A stretch of DNA of 64,000 nt from Perkinsus olseni (lineage: Eukaryota; Perkinsozoa; Perkinsida; Perkinsidae), in the NCBI GenBank assembly GCA_013115135.1, contig JABANP010000107.1, positions 62,001 through 126,000 on the forward strand. The letters are read 5' to 3'. This document shows positions 1 through 12,129 of the stretch, one piece after another. Under the pieces are notes generated by a model. The model made no database searches. It saw only the letters and a program-made list of their open reading frames with translations, and had not been told where the DNA came from. Both the position numbers and the translations under genes were made by a program. Position 1 is the first letter of the stretch, and the number at the start of each line of letters is the position of its first letter.

Positions 1-140
1 ACGTAGTAGTGCTCATTTTCAACTCTTCTGTTGAGAGTTGTGCAAAGTAGTGGTCGCCACGGGGATTGCAACTTCTCGTGAGTGACATGGCATTCCGTTC
101 GCAATCCATGGTTTGACCCAGCCCCGGTAGTGTGCGTTAA

Positions 141-1198
141 ATGCCCAGGCCGGCTGCCGCTGCTGTAATAGTACTCGTCGCTCTTGCTGTGACGTCGTTC
201 TCTCGTTCTCGGTATTATTTGCAACCCTACTCGGACAGGCTGGGTTTGATTCGTGGTGATGACACGGTTATCGACAATTCGTTGTATGATGAGGCTCAGT
301 GGTATGAGAATGGCACCATATGGCGAACACTTGAGATGATGAACACAGTCCGCGCGCCGTTCTTCCATCGTCATCTCTCTCGAGGTGGGAAGGTCCCCTC
401 TAATGGTAGATATTTGGATGTGGGTTGTGGTGGTGGTCTATTGACGGAGGAGATGGCATCAACCTACGGCTATAACATTACCGGTATTGATATTAGTGAG
501 GCATCCTTACAACAGGCACGCCACCATGGGCGTCACCTTCCCAATCTACACTATCAAGTTGGATCGGCCTACGAGATACCATTCCCCGATAACTCCTTTG
601 ATGGCGTCATCATCTCGGACGTCCTCGAGCACCTTTTGGACCTCCGGGCCGCTTTGAGTGAAATACACCGTGTACTGAAACCCGGCGGTGTGCTCGTCTT
701 CGACACCATCTCTCGAACTTTGTGGAGCTATACAACAGTATGGTTAATAACGCAGGAGATCTTGAACGTATGCCGCTTCTCTCCGCCCATCAGGAAGCCT
801 GTCCGTTCTGCTCTCAGATCATGCCACCTAATGCCCACGACTGGAGGCTGTTCATCACCCCCACTGAGCTCGGAGCCGCTCTAGCAAACGCAGGATTCTC
901 CACCGGTAAGTCCCAGGTTCATAAGCCGCAGCGCATCCACTGCAGAGGTTCATTGATGCGAGTTCGTCAGTTACTGACGATGAAGCTGCTTGGGCTGGCC
1001 TCGTGTTGAAGAGCCCAGTCAAAGGGGTGAGTGTACTTTATTGGACTTTGACTGCCGATTCTTTCGTGCCAGATATTTGCGCTTGTCGGGAGTGGGTTCA
1101 AAGACCCCCTGGCCCTCTTCTCTTACGGTTTTGTCGAAGATCCGAACGACTTCAGCGCCCAATACTGTGGCGTGGCCTTCAAGCCTCCACGGGTGTGA
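141..1198 (+). CDS. COQ3/UbiG-like SAM-dependent O-methyltransferase, 4 exons
   Basis: Class I methyltransferase resembling UbiG/COQ3, which O-methylates ubiquinone precursors. Motif I LDVGCGGGLLTE lies at about residues 92-103, followed by the acidic ITGIDIS strand, DVLEHLLD and RVLKPGG, then the family signature HDWRLFITPTEL and a C-terminal QYCGVAFKPP block like UbiG NYAVHAVKP. Exons that restore the family order and keep phase are 141-767, 818-905, 932-1026 and 1073-1198, giving 311 codons plus TGA; introns are 50, 26 and 46 bp, all GT-AG. The 26 bp intron is the least certain, and a 768-793 alternative exists for the first. The N-terminus (about residues 5-18) is a hydrophobic segment rather than a clear mitochondrial presequence, so location is uncertain. 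Another small-molecule O-methyltransferase is possible. Confidence 0.78.
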
Positions 1199-2155
1199 AG
1201 GCCTGTGGAAGTGTTTCTGATTTGGTTTCTGGAGAATGGGCGACTCTTTGTGTTCGCTGTTATAGTTTAGGAAGAAAGTTTACGAGCAAGTAGTTAGCGC
1301 CCCGACTGAGGCTCCCTCTGTGTGAAGAGAACATTCACCCAACGGTCACAGCGGCGCTTTCACCCACTCTAATGTCGTGTTACTGGTCATCAACCCTATT
1401 CCGATATTGAATTTGTGTGCGGTCGGTCGGCTGCATTCGAGTTGAAAGCACGCGGCCAGGGCCACAGGAATGTTACACTCGCGTCGATCTCTACGACGCC
1501 CAGACTTCGAGGGACGGAAACCCACTTCGTAACCTAGCAAGTTGTGTTGTACAGTAACGAGATCTTGCGCTAGCGTTGGCTTGACTTTCGAGGCCAATCC
1601 CTCACTCGATAACGAGTTCACCGAGACTGATCCCTCCCGGATGCGAGGCCTACCGAGAATGGCTCTACGGAATTAACATCAAGATCATGGGGCTAGGAGT
1701 GTTGCAACTCCATGCTCTCCGCCTGTGTCAATCAACCGCCGTTGAGTGCCGCTTTGTCTAGCATAGTGTTATGACCGCTGGTAAAACTCTCATCGCGCTA
1801 GGTGTAACAGTACACTGAGACCACCACGGGTGGAAGTAATACAGCAGATCAGGCCAGCTCCAGACGCAGACCAGTAAAATAGAAACCTCGCCATGTCGAA
1901 GGTTGAAACTGTAGAATGTAGGCGGCGAGTGAAGCACCTTGCACACAACCATAACCTTTGCTGTGCGGACTTTCCGAGTTGATCGTTCGGGCTCGTCGTT
2001 TGAACTGTGCAAGGGGCCACCCACGGGATGCACGTCGTTAGAATAGCTAAGTTAGGTAGCTGTATATCCCTCGCTCGTGATCGAGGTCGGTGCACGGGAC
2101 TGCAAGTTGGCTACGATAAATCAACCATACAAAATGATATTTCACGGACCGTCCT
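1199..2155. other. Intergenic, no gene recognised
   Basis: Only short unconvincing open frames on both strands; no domain, RNA gene or repeat was recognised. It separates two genes on the same strand and should contain the P450 promoter and trans-splice acceptor. Confidence 0.5.
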
Positions 2156-4148
2156 ATGGGTGACATTGCAGTACCGATAGTTAATAATCTTCTCCTCATG
2201 AAGGAGTTCATCCTGAAGGGTCTGCGACTGCTGGCGAGCCGCAAGGCAGCGGCTGTGATCTCGGGCGTAGTGCTCGCCGTAACTCTGACTTACCGGGCTA
2301 CTCGACGACGCAATAGGCTTCGAGAACGGTTCAGCGGACCCTCCAGGCTGAGCTCGCCCCAAGTACTGACCGCTCCCATTCTGCTGCTCCGACGCGCTCC
2401 GGTCTTTTTTCTCAGTTCCTTCCGCTGCTTGGCTATGTGCCAAGATCGCTCGATCAATTCTTCACCGCACTCGAGATGTACGCTGAGACCTACGGGGACA
2501 TTTACTGTATCAAGTAACGTCCACATCGCCGTCGATCGTCAGCAAGTTCTCCGAACTGTCTATTGTCAGGTTCATGGGCATGCAAGTGCTGGTGGTGTCA
2601 AGCCCTGAGCTCGTAAGGCAAGTTCTGAAGGAGCGCCCCAACGCGTATGTGAGGGCCTTCAATAAGCACAACGTCATTCCCATACCGGGCCTGCTGACCA
2701 TGGAAGGGGAGATCTGGAAGCGGAATAGACGGCTGTGCTCTCCGGCCTTCAACGAGAAGAACTCCGATAGGGATGGTGCCACGCATATCGCAAGTGACAG
2801 CAAAACTGGTGAGCCCCAGCAGCCGTACAATAGCGAAGTCTTCATCGTTGTCTCAGATTCGCCTGTTGGGGTCCCTCGCTTCGTCCCGAGGATGGTGCCA
2901 TCATTTGGGATCCCGCCAAGTTACTTTCCCTCTACCTTCTAGATCTGATCTGCTCAACAACCCTCGGGAAGGATTACAACTTTTTGAATCCTGATGGTGG
3001 TGTTCGCCCTTCCCCCCTATTTTTCGGTCAATCCAGATTCACCTGCTATCAGGAGTTCCCCGCGGTCAGTCGAACGAAATTCAGAAGGCATTTCTGGACG
3101 TCTTCGACGGCTCTGGTTACGTTGCGCAGCTCAGCGCCTTCCGCCTATGACTCGGAACAAGTTCCCGTGGAATCTCAATCCCAGAATTAAGAATGTGAGT
3201 TCGCCGTTTGCTAGGAGTATTCGGACTCGTGGGCTTGTTTCCAGTTCTACAGCAGCTTGGAAAAGCTGAATAAGATGTGGGATGAAGTCACTCGAGAGAG
3301 AAGAGCCGAGCGGGAAGCAGGCGGGGAGGAGAGATTCGACTTGCTCGACAAACTTCTCCATCTGACGGACGAAGAACTGAAAGGCAATCTGACGATGTGA
3401 GCATCATAATTTCTGTCAGGCCTCGTTGAGGTCGCGGCGTGCCGCTCAGATTCTTGGCAGCTGGTTTCGAGACCACGGCCATGACCATCGCCTGGTGTTT
3501 CTACTATCTCTCACTTTACCCTGATGTTCAAGCCAAGGCACGAGCTGAGGTGGACAACCTCGGACATGATCCAGAAGACGGAGAGGATCTCAGCAAGTTG
3601 CCTTTCGTAGGAGGCCTGCGTCATCGAGACGCTAAGGGTGGGGCTCCCTTTTTTACCGGTGGAAATTGAGTACGTGTGCGCAGGTACAACCGCCTGGGTT
3701 TTTCCTCCTCCATGAGTGCATCAGCAAGACTACCCTCGCTGGAGAGGAGATACCGCCCGGGACTATGGTAGCCACCCTCCTGCACAAGGCGATGATATGC
3801 AAGGAAGAGGGAGGCACAGAGTTCAAGTGAGCACACTGTCTCGTTACGGTTGGGCCATTGTCGATTCGGCCGTCCGCTGCTCCTTTCAGGCCCGATCGAT
3901 GGATCCTTCCCAACGGTGAAGGGATAGACACGGTTCGCCTGCGATCTCACTTTGCGTTCGGCGGCGGACCTCGGGAGTGCCCCGGAAAACACCTGGCCAT
4001 CAGAGAAGGCATGATGGTCGTGGCAACGATTCTGAGGCACTTCGATGGCATCAAGGCCAATTCTGATATTAGCAAAGTTCACGGGCGAACGCGATTTGTT
4101 CAAGCGGTGGAAGGTCTCGAGCTGAAAATGAATCCGAGAAGCGTTTGA
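2156..4148 (+). CDS. Cytochrome P450, about 9 exons, with apparent frame breaks (possible pseudogene)
   Basis: Haem-thiolate monooxygenase, probably ER-anchored: a hydrophobic N-terminal segment (about residues 20-45) is followed by the hinge PLLGYVPRSLDQF. Supported exons: 2156-2362, 2416-2513, 2570-2808, about 2834-2996, 3053-3194, 3245-3396, 3450-3669, 3725-3826, 3890-4148. Visible motifs in order: helix-C GEIWKRNRRLCSPAF, I-helix AAGFETTAMTIAW, ExxR as ETLR near 3635, PERF-like EFKPDRW, and the haem loop FAFGGGPRECPG with its cysteine. Total about 525 codons, normal for a P450. The frame must shift within exons near 2766-2772, 3150 and 3612 to keep family similarity, and the exon 3/4 join fits only with a 25 bp intron. 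No nonsense codon interrupts the conserved blocks, so either a young pseudogene or sequence indels could explain this. Confidence 0.8.
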
Positions 4149-5451
4149 TGATGACGATGGAAGATTTGCTAGTTCCTCCACCTAATCAACTGATTACTCT
4201 GCTACTGTGGTAATACGACTTTATCTGTGATCCTGCTGCAGCTTCGGACTTGTGTTCCCCGAGTGTTGTGCCGCGCGAGACTTTCGTGTTGGTGTGATCA
4301 CAACTTGTACACTGTCTCAAGGGATGTGGAGCCCTACGACCTCAACCACAGAACCATGATGAAAAGCGCGAATTGTCTTCACTTTCTAAGAGATACGAAA
4401 GAAGTAAAATGCTTCGCCATCGAGGTCTGCTCTGCTATATGAGACCAGCTCTCAAAGAAATGCCGAATAAGGGACACAGCAAGGCTGCGAGTCCTCCGAG
4501 GTGTTGCTTCATCTTGATATGTTAAGCTTGTCCGAATCGCCAGACGTTGGCTTGATCGAAGCCCAGCCATCAGAACCAGTTACTCCAGAATTTGCTGCAT
4601 CATGTGCATCAGCTTCTGTCGGAACCTGTAAGGAAGTGAATCATGCCAACAGACAACGCGATGACCCCACTATACATACACCTAAACCCGAACTAGACTG
4701 TTCACTTCCTCCTCGACCCAGCATGCTCTCCCGAGCTTTTGTTCTGCATGTTATTGAACGGGTTATTTGAGTTCGAGGTTCGATTAGGTAAGTGGTTCGA
4801 TGTGGCATTGAAGCTTAATGATTATGCCCCTTATTTACATCTTTCTTCTCCGGGCGAACACAATATAAGTTGTTCATCATCGAAGAATTCTGTCAGCGCC
4901 TTCAGAGTTCCACCGTCAATGGTCGGCACGGCCGAGTGCACCTCTTCAGTGCTATCAATAGTCAGTACTTGCACTGCTGTTAAAGCCTCTCGAGATAACT
5001 CGCAAGCTGTAAGCTCGGGAGCCCAGTTCATTCCAACCTTCACTGAAGCATTTTGCACTTAGCAGGTCTTAGTTACCACGGCCAGCATAGCTGATCAACT
5101 AGAGTCAACGAAGAATGGAGTTTTCACCGGGAGTCCGCTTTCCAGGCTCGCACCTTTGAAACTGGTTTTGCCTTTATGAAGCAGAAGCACATTGTCAAAC
5201 ACGACAGCATATGTTCTTTGCCATAAAAGGCGTCTCCCTCGTGTAGCACAGCAGAAGCAACGTGTCATATATGTCGTTTACGAAGTAGACAAGGTTAGTT
5301 GTCAGCCGTATCGGTGTCACGAAGGCGTGCAGGGCACGCGCGCGATACAAGATGCTCGGGTCGGTGTAACCGTCGGCGTAGCGCGTTGCGCTGTTACGGC
5401 CGGTCTACATATCTCACAGTTAAGCGATTTATTCCTCTCTCTCGGGGCTGG
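4149..5451. other. Intergenic, no gene recognised
   Basis: Holds a few short frames, the best a 75-codon frame at 4831-5058 (-) without recognisable domain. No RNA gene or clear repeat seen. Confidence 0.4.
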
Positions 5452-6494
5452 CGGGCTGTTCAGTAAAAGACCCATAAACCAGTCCCAGGATCGATCTTGA
5501 GGATTGATTTTGAAGATCGATCTTGAAAACGTGTTCAGGGAAATCGGTCCTGAAACTCTTCAGGACTGATCCCGGGACCGATCTCAAACACTGTTCATAA
5601 AACACGATCTTGAAACCTAATCCTGGGATCAATCCCGGGACCCCGCTCGGTGCATAACTTGCACCCACTCGACAACTTGAAATGTTCCACTGCCGTCCAC
5701 GGCCATCTCAAATTCTGCACAAGTATACGCAAGTCCCGGAGTTCCCCCAGTTCCCCAGGCGAGGATCGAACCTGGGTCATTCGCTCAGTACATACGAATA
5801 ATTCTGGTAAAGTACGCTGGGACTTTGTGTGGTTTGTGTGAGCGTCTTCGTTGACGATACTTTCCCGAGTCACTTAAGAACCCAAGTCAGAAGAGGTTGC
5901 AGCAGTCAAAGTCCTTGAGGGTTTCACCCACAAAAGAACTCAGCAGAGGAATCCACAAAAGACTCGAAAGCCTTGTAATCCAAGCTTAGCAAATCGATTG
6001 GTGAACGTAATACTAAGCTTCACAAGTAGACAGGGAGACAGTCCGAAGGGTACGCAAGCCCAAATCCAAGGATAACTCCAGCTTCAGGACGAAGCTGAGG
6101 AAGTCCCAGGGAAGAGCTGAAGTAGTCCAAGCGAACTCCATACGCAACGTAGTGGCGTACACAAAAGCGAGACGAGACGTGCCAAGGAACATTGTGAGAG
6201 TCCTCCAGGAACACATTTCGTGGCGCGTGACACAATAGGGCGCAGCGAGTCCGCACGACAGTTTGGTGTTGTTTCGCGCGCCACGGAGCCCCCAGGATCG
6301 GTCTACACCAGTCCTGAAAAATTGGGTCCCAGGACCGGTCCTGGGATCGGTCCTGTGCTTCTCTGGACGCGTCCAGGATCGATCCGGGGAATGATCCTAG
6401 AACTGCTCCCAGGATCGATTGACTGAACAGAAAAAGGCTTCGGTCAGTCCTGGGATTGATCCCGAGTCCTGGGATCGATTTACTGAACAGCCCG
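5452..6494. mobile_element. Candidate 1.04 kb TIR element with degenerate subterminal repeats
   Basis: The 16 bases CGGGCTGTTCAGTAAA at 5452-5467 recur as an exact reverse complement at 6479-6494. TGG flanks both ends (5449-5451 and 6495-6497), a possible 3 bp target duplication. Inside each end (5485-5640 and 6290-6480) lie many degenerate palindromic units around GGGATCGATCC, with scattered CTGTTCA motifs, as in subterminal transposase-binding repeats. No transposase frame is visible, so it would be non-autonomous. The superfamily is not assigned; a 3 bp duplication fits PIF/Harbinger or CACTA-type elements. Confidence 0.5.
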
Positions 6495-7719
6495 TGGATC
6501 TCGTGAGTTCTCCCATTCCGCTGCCGCGCTTCGGCCGGCTCGCTGCGCATTGGGGGGAACCCACGCGATCTGGCGTCACCCGCTCGGAGCACTTTCATCG
6601 GAGTCCTAAGCTGCGGCCTGCGGTCCGGCCCAGCGTACGGGCCGCGGGTTCAGCGTTTTCGGGTCTCAGGTTTGGTGCTCTCGCGGGTGCGCTGCGCTGT
6701 TCCCATACTCCCCTGGAGGGCTTAGTGCTGTAGATCGAGGCTGTTAAAGTCCTTCCATCAATATTATCAAGTCGAAGAACGGAGCACTGTGGATAAAAGC
6801 GGCTCACAATAGATTCACGCCGATTAAATAGCAATATTATACTATTGTGTTGAACATTGAGGAAAGCCATGGGGTGTCGATATCAACGAGAGGTGGGTTA
6901 CGATCCACGGAGCCTGAGAGTGACGTGGATGGTCGAGTCTCTTCCGATATTATAGTGCCCTATCAGCAAACCGTCTTCCAGTTGCTTCCTAGCAAATGTA
7001 AGGCGTTGGGTGTCAGGAAAACGTCTTCAATCCTCCCCTTAACACCTTCGATTCTGTTGGTTGAGTAGCAAATAATAGTCGGGTAACGTCTGCACAGATC
7101 CGTCACTGTGACGGCGTCACATAAACGGAACAAATGATGACCATTCTCTCGCACCACCACGGTCTTAGAAGCGAGAGTGAGTGCGCATAAGACCTCGATA
7201 AACGCATCAGACTGATGCCATCAGCGAACTGAAGAGAATACGTCCCCGTCCAGGTCGAACCCCTGGAAAAATACATACCTACATCAACCAGTCGTGAGAT
7301 ATGCGCGCAGACTTGAAACGGGCGCTGAGCACGAAGTGAAGCGCTGCAGGTGGATTCGACAATCTGAGCTAACTTACAGATTGGAAATGGCTGGTGAGAT
7401 GTTGCGAGAGAACGAGCATGACGACGGTCACGGTTATCGCACAGCGTTGCCCGCTGATCGACATCACTGACGGAGTGAACCAGGGGTCACGAACTTGGAA
7501 AACAACAAGAGGTGAGTATGACAGTATCTTATAAAAGTCAGCAAACAGCAAGACATGCACACGCCATGAACGGGTAATAAGGAGAAGATGTGTACAAGAG
7601 CATCATGAGCTAGTTCACCAACCTGGCATAGACGCTATGACGTAGCGTAGCAAATATATGAACTATTCTTCATCGAGGAGCGGAGGGGTTGAACTATCCT
7701 TCCACAGAAGGATCCAGAA
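6495..7719. other. Intergenic, no gene recognised
   Basis: Begins with a GC-rich stretch (about 6515-6725) and then ordinary sequence; no supported gene or RNA was seen. Confidence 0.4.
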
Positions 7720-8634
7720 TCATAGTTTTTTCATCTCCAATGCCTTTCCAAAAGCACTCCGACCACTGCCAGTGGGGCAGATGCGGATCAGCGATACTGC
7801 TGCTTTCTCGAGCTTGAAGCAGCCGCTGGTGAGATGATCCTCTGCCGGGACTAGCAACTCGTCACTCAAGAGCGAGATTTCCCAGTCATCCGTGATGCTG
7901 CTGATTAAAACATGTTGGCGTCCATCGGCTTTGGTATCAACATGGAGTGAAGCGAAGGGGTGAGAATAGAGTCCATCTTCGATAGGCTTGATCTCGAGAT
8001 AAGACTTCCTTGATTTCTTACTAGGTGGCTGCTCATCCGCCGCCCCGTCACCTCTCCGCGATGTCGAAGGGTTTGACAGTATATAAATGGGAAGAGTATA
8101 TGGGGTCGGCTGAAGAATGAGTTGTACTGGTTGGACGAGGTCGGAGTACGGTAGCCCTGCTCCTCGACTTGCACGAAGGTAGAGCGTCAACCCCGTTGAG
8201 CTGCTAGTGGATGCACTCTTCTTGCATAAAAGGACCGAAGTAGAGTTCGCATCCCACTGTTTGCCAGTCTTCGACCGGAGGTATGCGTATACCTTAATCG
8301 TTAACCTGTGAGAGAAATAGTAGCACTTCTCAACTCCATGCGACATGCGAACATGACGCAATATTCTGGGCGTCAGCTCAAACAGGCAGTACTCGAAGGA
8401 CCCATCATTGAGGGCATGTCGGAAAGTAAGTTTGGCCACGCATTTATCCTCAGTATATTCCACCGCCATACGAACTGATTCGATATCTCCGAGCCCTGTC
8501 GGCACGGAGCTCGAGATGTACATGCCCGGAGGGACGTCAACTGGGGAAGGGATAATTGCTTTGGTCCTTGGAGCCGCAGAATTGTCCAGCAAAGCGGCAA
8601 AGAATAAAGCGAGGAGTAGGAAAGCCATGGTCAT
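7720..8634 (-). CDS. Putative secreted protein, PGLGDI family copy 1
   Basis: Intronless, 304 aa, family not known to me. Starts with a signal-peptide-like segment (MTMAFLLLALFFAALL). Shares ordered blocks with the copies at 25.2 kb and 35.6 kb: P(T/P)GLGDI near residue 46, KCYYFSHRL, YLRSKTGKQWD, TSVLLC, LTLYLRASRG, QPPSKKSRK, DGLYSHPFASLHVD, GRQHVLISS and PAEDHLTSGCFKLE. The protein is rich in beta-strand-like alternation, with few cysteines. Odd feature: a secretion signal combined with a basic, SV40-NLS-like cluster (KKSRK) in the middle. Export from the parasite is inference. The family is expanded and partly decayed here, which suggests rapid turnover. Confidence 0.75.
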   Translation of the reverse strand: MTMAFLLLALFFAALLDNSAAPRTKAIIPSPVDVPPGMYISSSVPTGLGDIESVRMAVEYTEDKCVAKLTFRHALNDGSFEYCLFELTPRILRHVRMSHGVEKCYYFSHRLTIKVYAYLRSKTGKQWDANSTSVLLCKKSASTSSSTGLTLYLRASRGAGLPYSDLVQPVQLILQPTPYTLPIYILSNPSTSRRGDGAADEQPPSKKSRKSYLEIKPIEDGLYSHPFASLHVDTKADGRQHVLISSITDDWEISLLSDELLVPAEDHLTSGCFKLEKAAVSLIRICPTGSGRSAFGKALEMKKL

Positions 8635-9439
8635 GATTATGATTAGAGGGACTAGACAAGTAGGTGCCTAACAACTGCATGGGAATAACGAACGCCCAGC
8701 TGAACCCCAGACCCCATTAGTTGCATGGCAATAGCCGTGATGGTCCTGAGCAACGCTTTCCCGATCCTTCATGCGGACTAGACTGGTGTTTAGAGGAGGG
8801 AGGGCCCCCGGTAGCAACACGAGAGAATACCACCTAGCAGATCGTTGATACATCGACACCCCAACAGCAAAGCATTCTCTAGAGGCAATAACTCAAAGGC
8901 GTAAGGTGTCCATAGCACGTTGGTGTGTATCACCGGCGGTGATTCACCGCCAGTTTCAGCCTTTATCGCAGCGGAAAAAGCAGAGTAGTCTCCATCGCTA
9001 ATGAGTTTGCGAACTTTTGGGCCATAGACGAATGATGCAGTGGTAGCAGCCACGATAGTAACGAGCTAACACTATAACGAGCTAGCCTCGTGCCAGAAGT
9101 TCGCCGCTCCTCAATTGCACTGGGGATGTAGCCAAGCTGGCTATACAGCTGAGGAGCGCTGGCTGAGCGAGAGCAGGTTCATAGTTGCACTTGGTTATGC
9201 GAGACCAGAATTAGAGACAGTACATGGTACTGAGTACAACCTCCGAGACACGAGACGGGAAGTTCTCGTCCCCGAAAGAAATCTCGCTCACGCCGGAAAT
9301 TCCGCAGTTGGCGACGTCTGCTTGATACGGTTGACTCTCAGCTAGTCCGTTGAAGTTATACGACGGGTTACAATCTCCTAACGATATCCCGATAGGATTG
9401 CAGTCCTTTCAGCCGTTCTCGGACAAAACGGAGATACTG
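8635..9439. other. Intergenic with overlapping palindromes
   Basis: No supported gene; an 87-codon frame at 8790-9053 (-) has no recognisable domain. Two overlapping single-centre palindromes occur at 8929-8943 (ATCACCG-G-CGGTGAT) and 8935-8951 (GGCGGTGA-T-TCACCGCC). Confidence 0.5.
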
Positions 9440-9780
9440 CAGCTGCGGCTGACACTTCCAGGGATACGACAACGTCACTGCTATCTGACGCGTTCAAAGC
9501 TTCGTGCGAGCTGGGGGCATCGAAGGAAGCTTGTACTATAAACTTTGTAGCCCGCTGGAGAGGGCTGTACACACGACGCTCACAATCCGGTTGAGCGGCA
9601 GCGGGAGACAAGCACTGTAAAAACGAACGAAATACTGCTCAGCATCCTTCAAGACATAGCCAGGCCCTACGGTCTAGGTTTCGACGGTCGAACTCTAACC
9701 AGAACATTGTAGAATCCCTCGGGACTCACCAGCCTCGCCTGAGCTCTATTAGAACTAGCGCTGCGATTTTCCGACACTCT
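9440..9780. repeat. Decayed duplication of the 12.70-13.11 kb segment
   Basis: Two blocks match, in the same order and orientation: 9445-9560 resembles 12715-12860 (shared GACGCGTTC/GACACATTC and GTAGCCCGCTG contexts), and 9640-9775 resembles 12980-13105 (shared TCAAGACAT, GAGCTCT and GCGATTTTCCGACACT stretches). The second block corresponds to the last recognised exon of the helical-repeat gene downstream, so this is probably a relic of a local tandem duplication with an intervening deletion. Confidence 0.6.
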
Positions 9781-12129
9781 CCGAATTGCTTCAGTAGGGT
9801 TATCTCATTACGAGGATCTCATAGGCCTTCACTCCTTCGCCATAGAGTCGAGCTTCGCGACGGAACGCGAGGAAGGACCGTCCGCGTACATGCTCGTCGA
9901 CCCTTGGGTCTGTGTAATCCAGGGAACACAATACCCAGATATAGGAGAGGTTAATCTCAATCGATTATCCAATCTCAATGAATCATCCACAGGTAAATGA
10001 TAGATCACTTAAGCCTAGCAGTGGACAGTATTACAATACGTGGCGTGGCGAGCGACAGCCGTCACGACAGTCTGGGCCGTGCAGACTGCGCGACGAACTG
10101 CTGATAGACGAGAATCCGACCGTCCAGGTTATACGAGTCCCTCGTAAAGAGCGTAATGCCCGGTTGGGTAGCGGAAATCAGACTCAGTCTAATAGACTGG
10201 TCGCAGGTCACAGTCACTATCGGGTCGGTTCTGTACCGAGTACAGAGCGGAACCGCCGGGAATTTCAGCCACTTGGGGTACCCCAGGTGGTTGAGATTCC
10301 GATTCTTAATTCTCTGTCCTCCCGACCAGGCGTTTGGTAGTAGGTCGGGTGGCTGTGCGAGCTCGCGAAGCTAGGCGGCCGCCTGACCCGTGCGCGAAGA
10401 GCCTGGACTCGAAGGGCACCGCCTGGGTAGAAAAAAGGATCGGGGATCGCGCTACTAGCGCTTATACTCGTCCCTCGCGCCTTGGGCGCAGCACTGCCGC
10501 TGGGCAAGACCTAATGTAGTTCTTCACGGTGTATCCCGCACTTCCGCGAAGTTGCTTCAACGTTCGCTCTGCACGCGCGCGCAGTTGTGTCCATGTGTCC
10601 CTAGTACGCCTGCGTCGCTATGATTCGAATTAATTTGCCCAATGAATTGACCTCGATTCTTCCATCGGTGGGCGATTCCGCACCCCGACTGTGCCCCGGC
10701 GAGGTATGGGGATCGCTCGATTTCGGCTTACAACTTGTAAGGCCTCGTTAACTTGTAGGGCTTTATCTTCAAGAAGAAGCATCGGGTCGGGGGCTTTGTG
10801 AATCACAAGTTGTGATTAAACTCGACGATACACCATGTGAGGACATGTTGAATCGGTACGACATCCATGCGTCATCATATTTATCGCGACTCCGGTTTCG
10901 ATGGTTGTGGCCCTAGCTTCTGATTCGGAACCAAGCCAGATAATCCACACGATGAGACATCGTCATCGTCATCGTCGATGACGCTGATATTACCGGGATC
11001 TCGAATTGCAGGCGAAAAGAGATAATACGTATCTGGATATAGCCTTGCGATGATCTGTCGAGAGTTTCCTCCGACAATCAAGGCATCGATGTAACTTGAG
11101 AGACTGAAGACTGTCGTTAGACAGTCTGGCTTATACTGTCTATTGTAGGAATACATTAGATCTTCACACGGTCGTAACTCTTACATACACAAACTAGAAG
11201 TGGGACCGTTGGCGAGGGTATAGGAACAGGAAACTTCTCCTGCAGCATACCGCGCATGGTTTGGAGCATGAAAATGCTATAGCTATCTGGCTGAGAACAA
11301 AGAAAGACGCGAAAATCTCGCATATTAGGTATGTTCTACATTCCGGGAATGATTCCCGGAGAGTCTCGGATTGGAACTGAAGCTGAAAAGGCGACTGTCA
11401 TCAGCACAGAGATTTGACATCTGGCGCTTGGCGACTAAACGGCTAAACTCGCGCGAATCGCAGGCTGCACTTTAGCCAGACTCATACTCTTACCAGGAGA
11501 CTGACCTTCGGCTTTCTTTTTCCGAGATCCTCCATCGAAATTTGGGAGACCCTTGGCTAGAAAATGGCCTAAATAAGTATCTATGGATGAGTCCTTGTTT
11601 TGAAGGGCGGAATTCTGCAGCTTCGCGAGAAAGTCTTGAGGCGATTTACTCTTGTTGCGGGCAATACCTATCAGCAAGCCGTAACGAGGGTCATGGTTGC
11701 GAGCTCTTGGACAATTCTGTAGAATGAGCTCGAGAATACGGAGTTCAGGAGTTCTCGAGGAAACTTCTCTAGAATCAGAGGCGCTGCCCGACTCAATCTC
11801 CTCACAGCAGTATATAATCCGCCTCAAGAGTTTGACCTAAGAAGAAAAGCTCAACACTTCTTCTTGTCTTGCGTCGTTCGTGGTTGAAAGGGAAGAAGCA
11901 GAAAGTAAAGAGTGGTAATATGCAGTGGATTTCTTAGACCGAGGAATAGGCGCTGCGTCACCCCACCGACGAGACTCAACGTAGAACCAGCTCTTTTCCG
12001 AATACTGCTTCAACGATTATCGTTGAACGATACTCGATGAAACATCCACACTTCACTTCTCCAAAGCATATTACGTTGCGTCAGGCACGTCGGGGACCTG
12101 ATGTTCACATTATAATTCAACTTTAATAA
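9781..12129. other. Mostly non-coding; two weak open frames and palindromes
   Basis: Open frames at 10881-11156 (-, 91 codons, with an Asp run encoded by the repeated trinucleotide at 10960-10980) and 11435-11827 (-, 130 codons, basic C-terminus) have no recognisable domain and are weak candidates. Single-centre palindromes occur at 10185-10199 (overlapping a shorter one at 10180-10190) and 11342-11360 (TCCGGGAAT-G-ATTCCCGGA). Confidence 0.35.

Noticed and set aside
2760..3640. Programmed +1 frameshifting at TAGG in the P450
   Set aside because: Perkinsus mitochondrial shifts use a different, pyrimidine-ending context and a third break in this gene lacks TAGG; pseudogenisation or indel errors are simpler.
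5755..5790. tRNA-like B-box on the minus strand (GGTTCGATCC)
   Set aside because: No acceptor stem, D-arm or anticodon arm could be drawn and no A-box at the right distance; lies inside the candidate TIR element.
9115..9200. tRNA-like A-box (TAGCCAAGCTGG) with a weak B-box
   Set aside because: Stems do not pair in cloverleaf order and the T-loop lacks the required bases.
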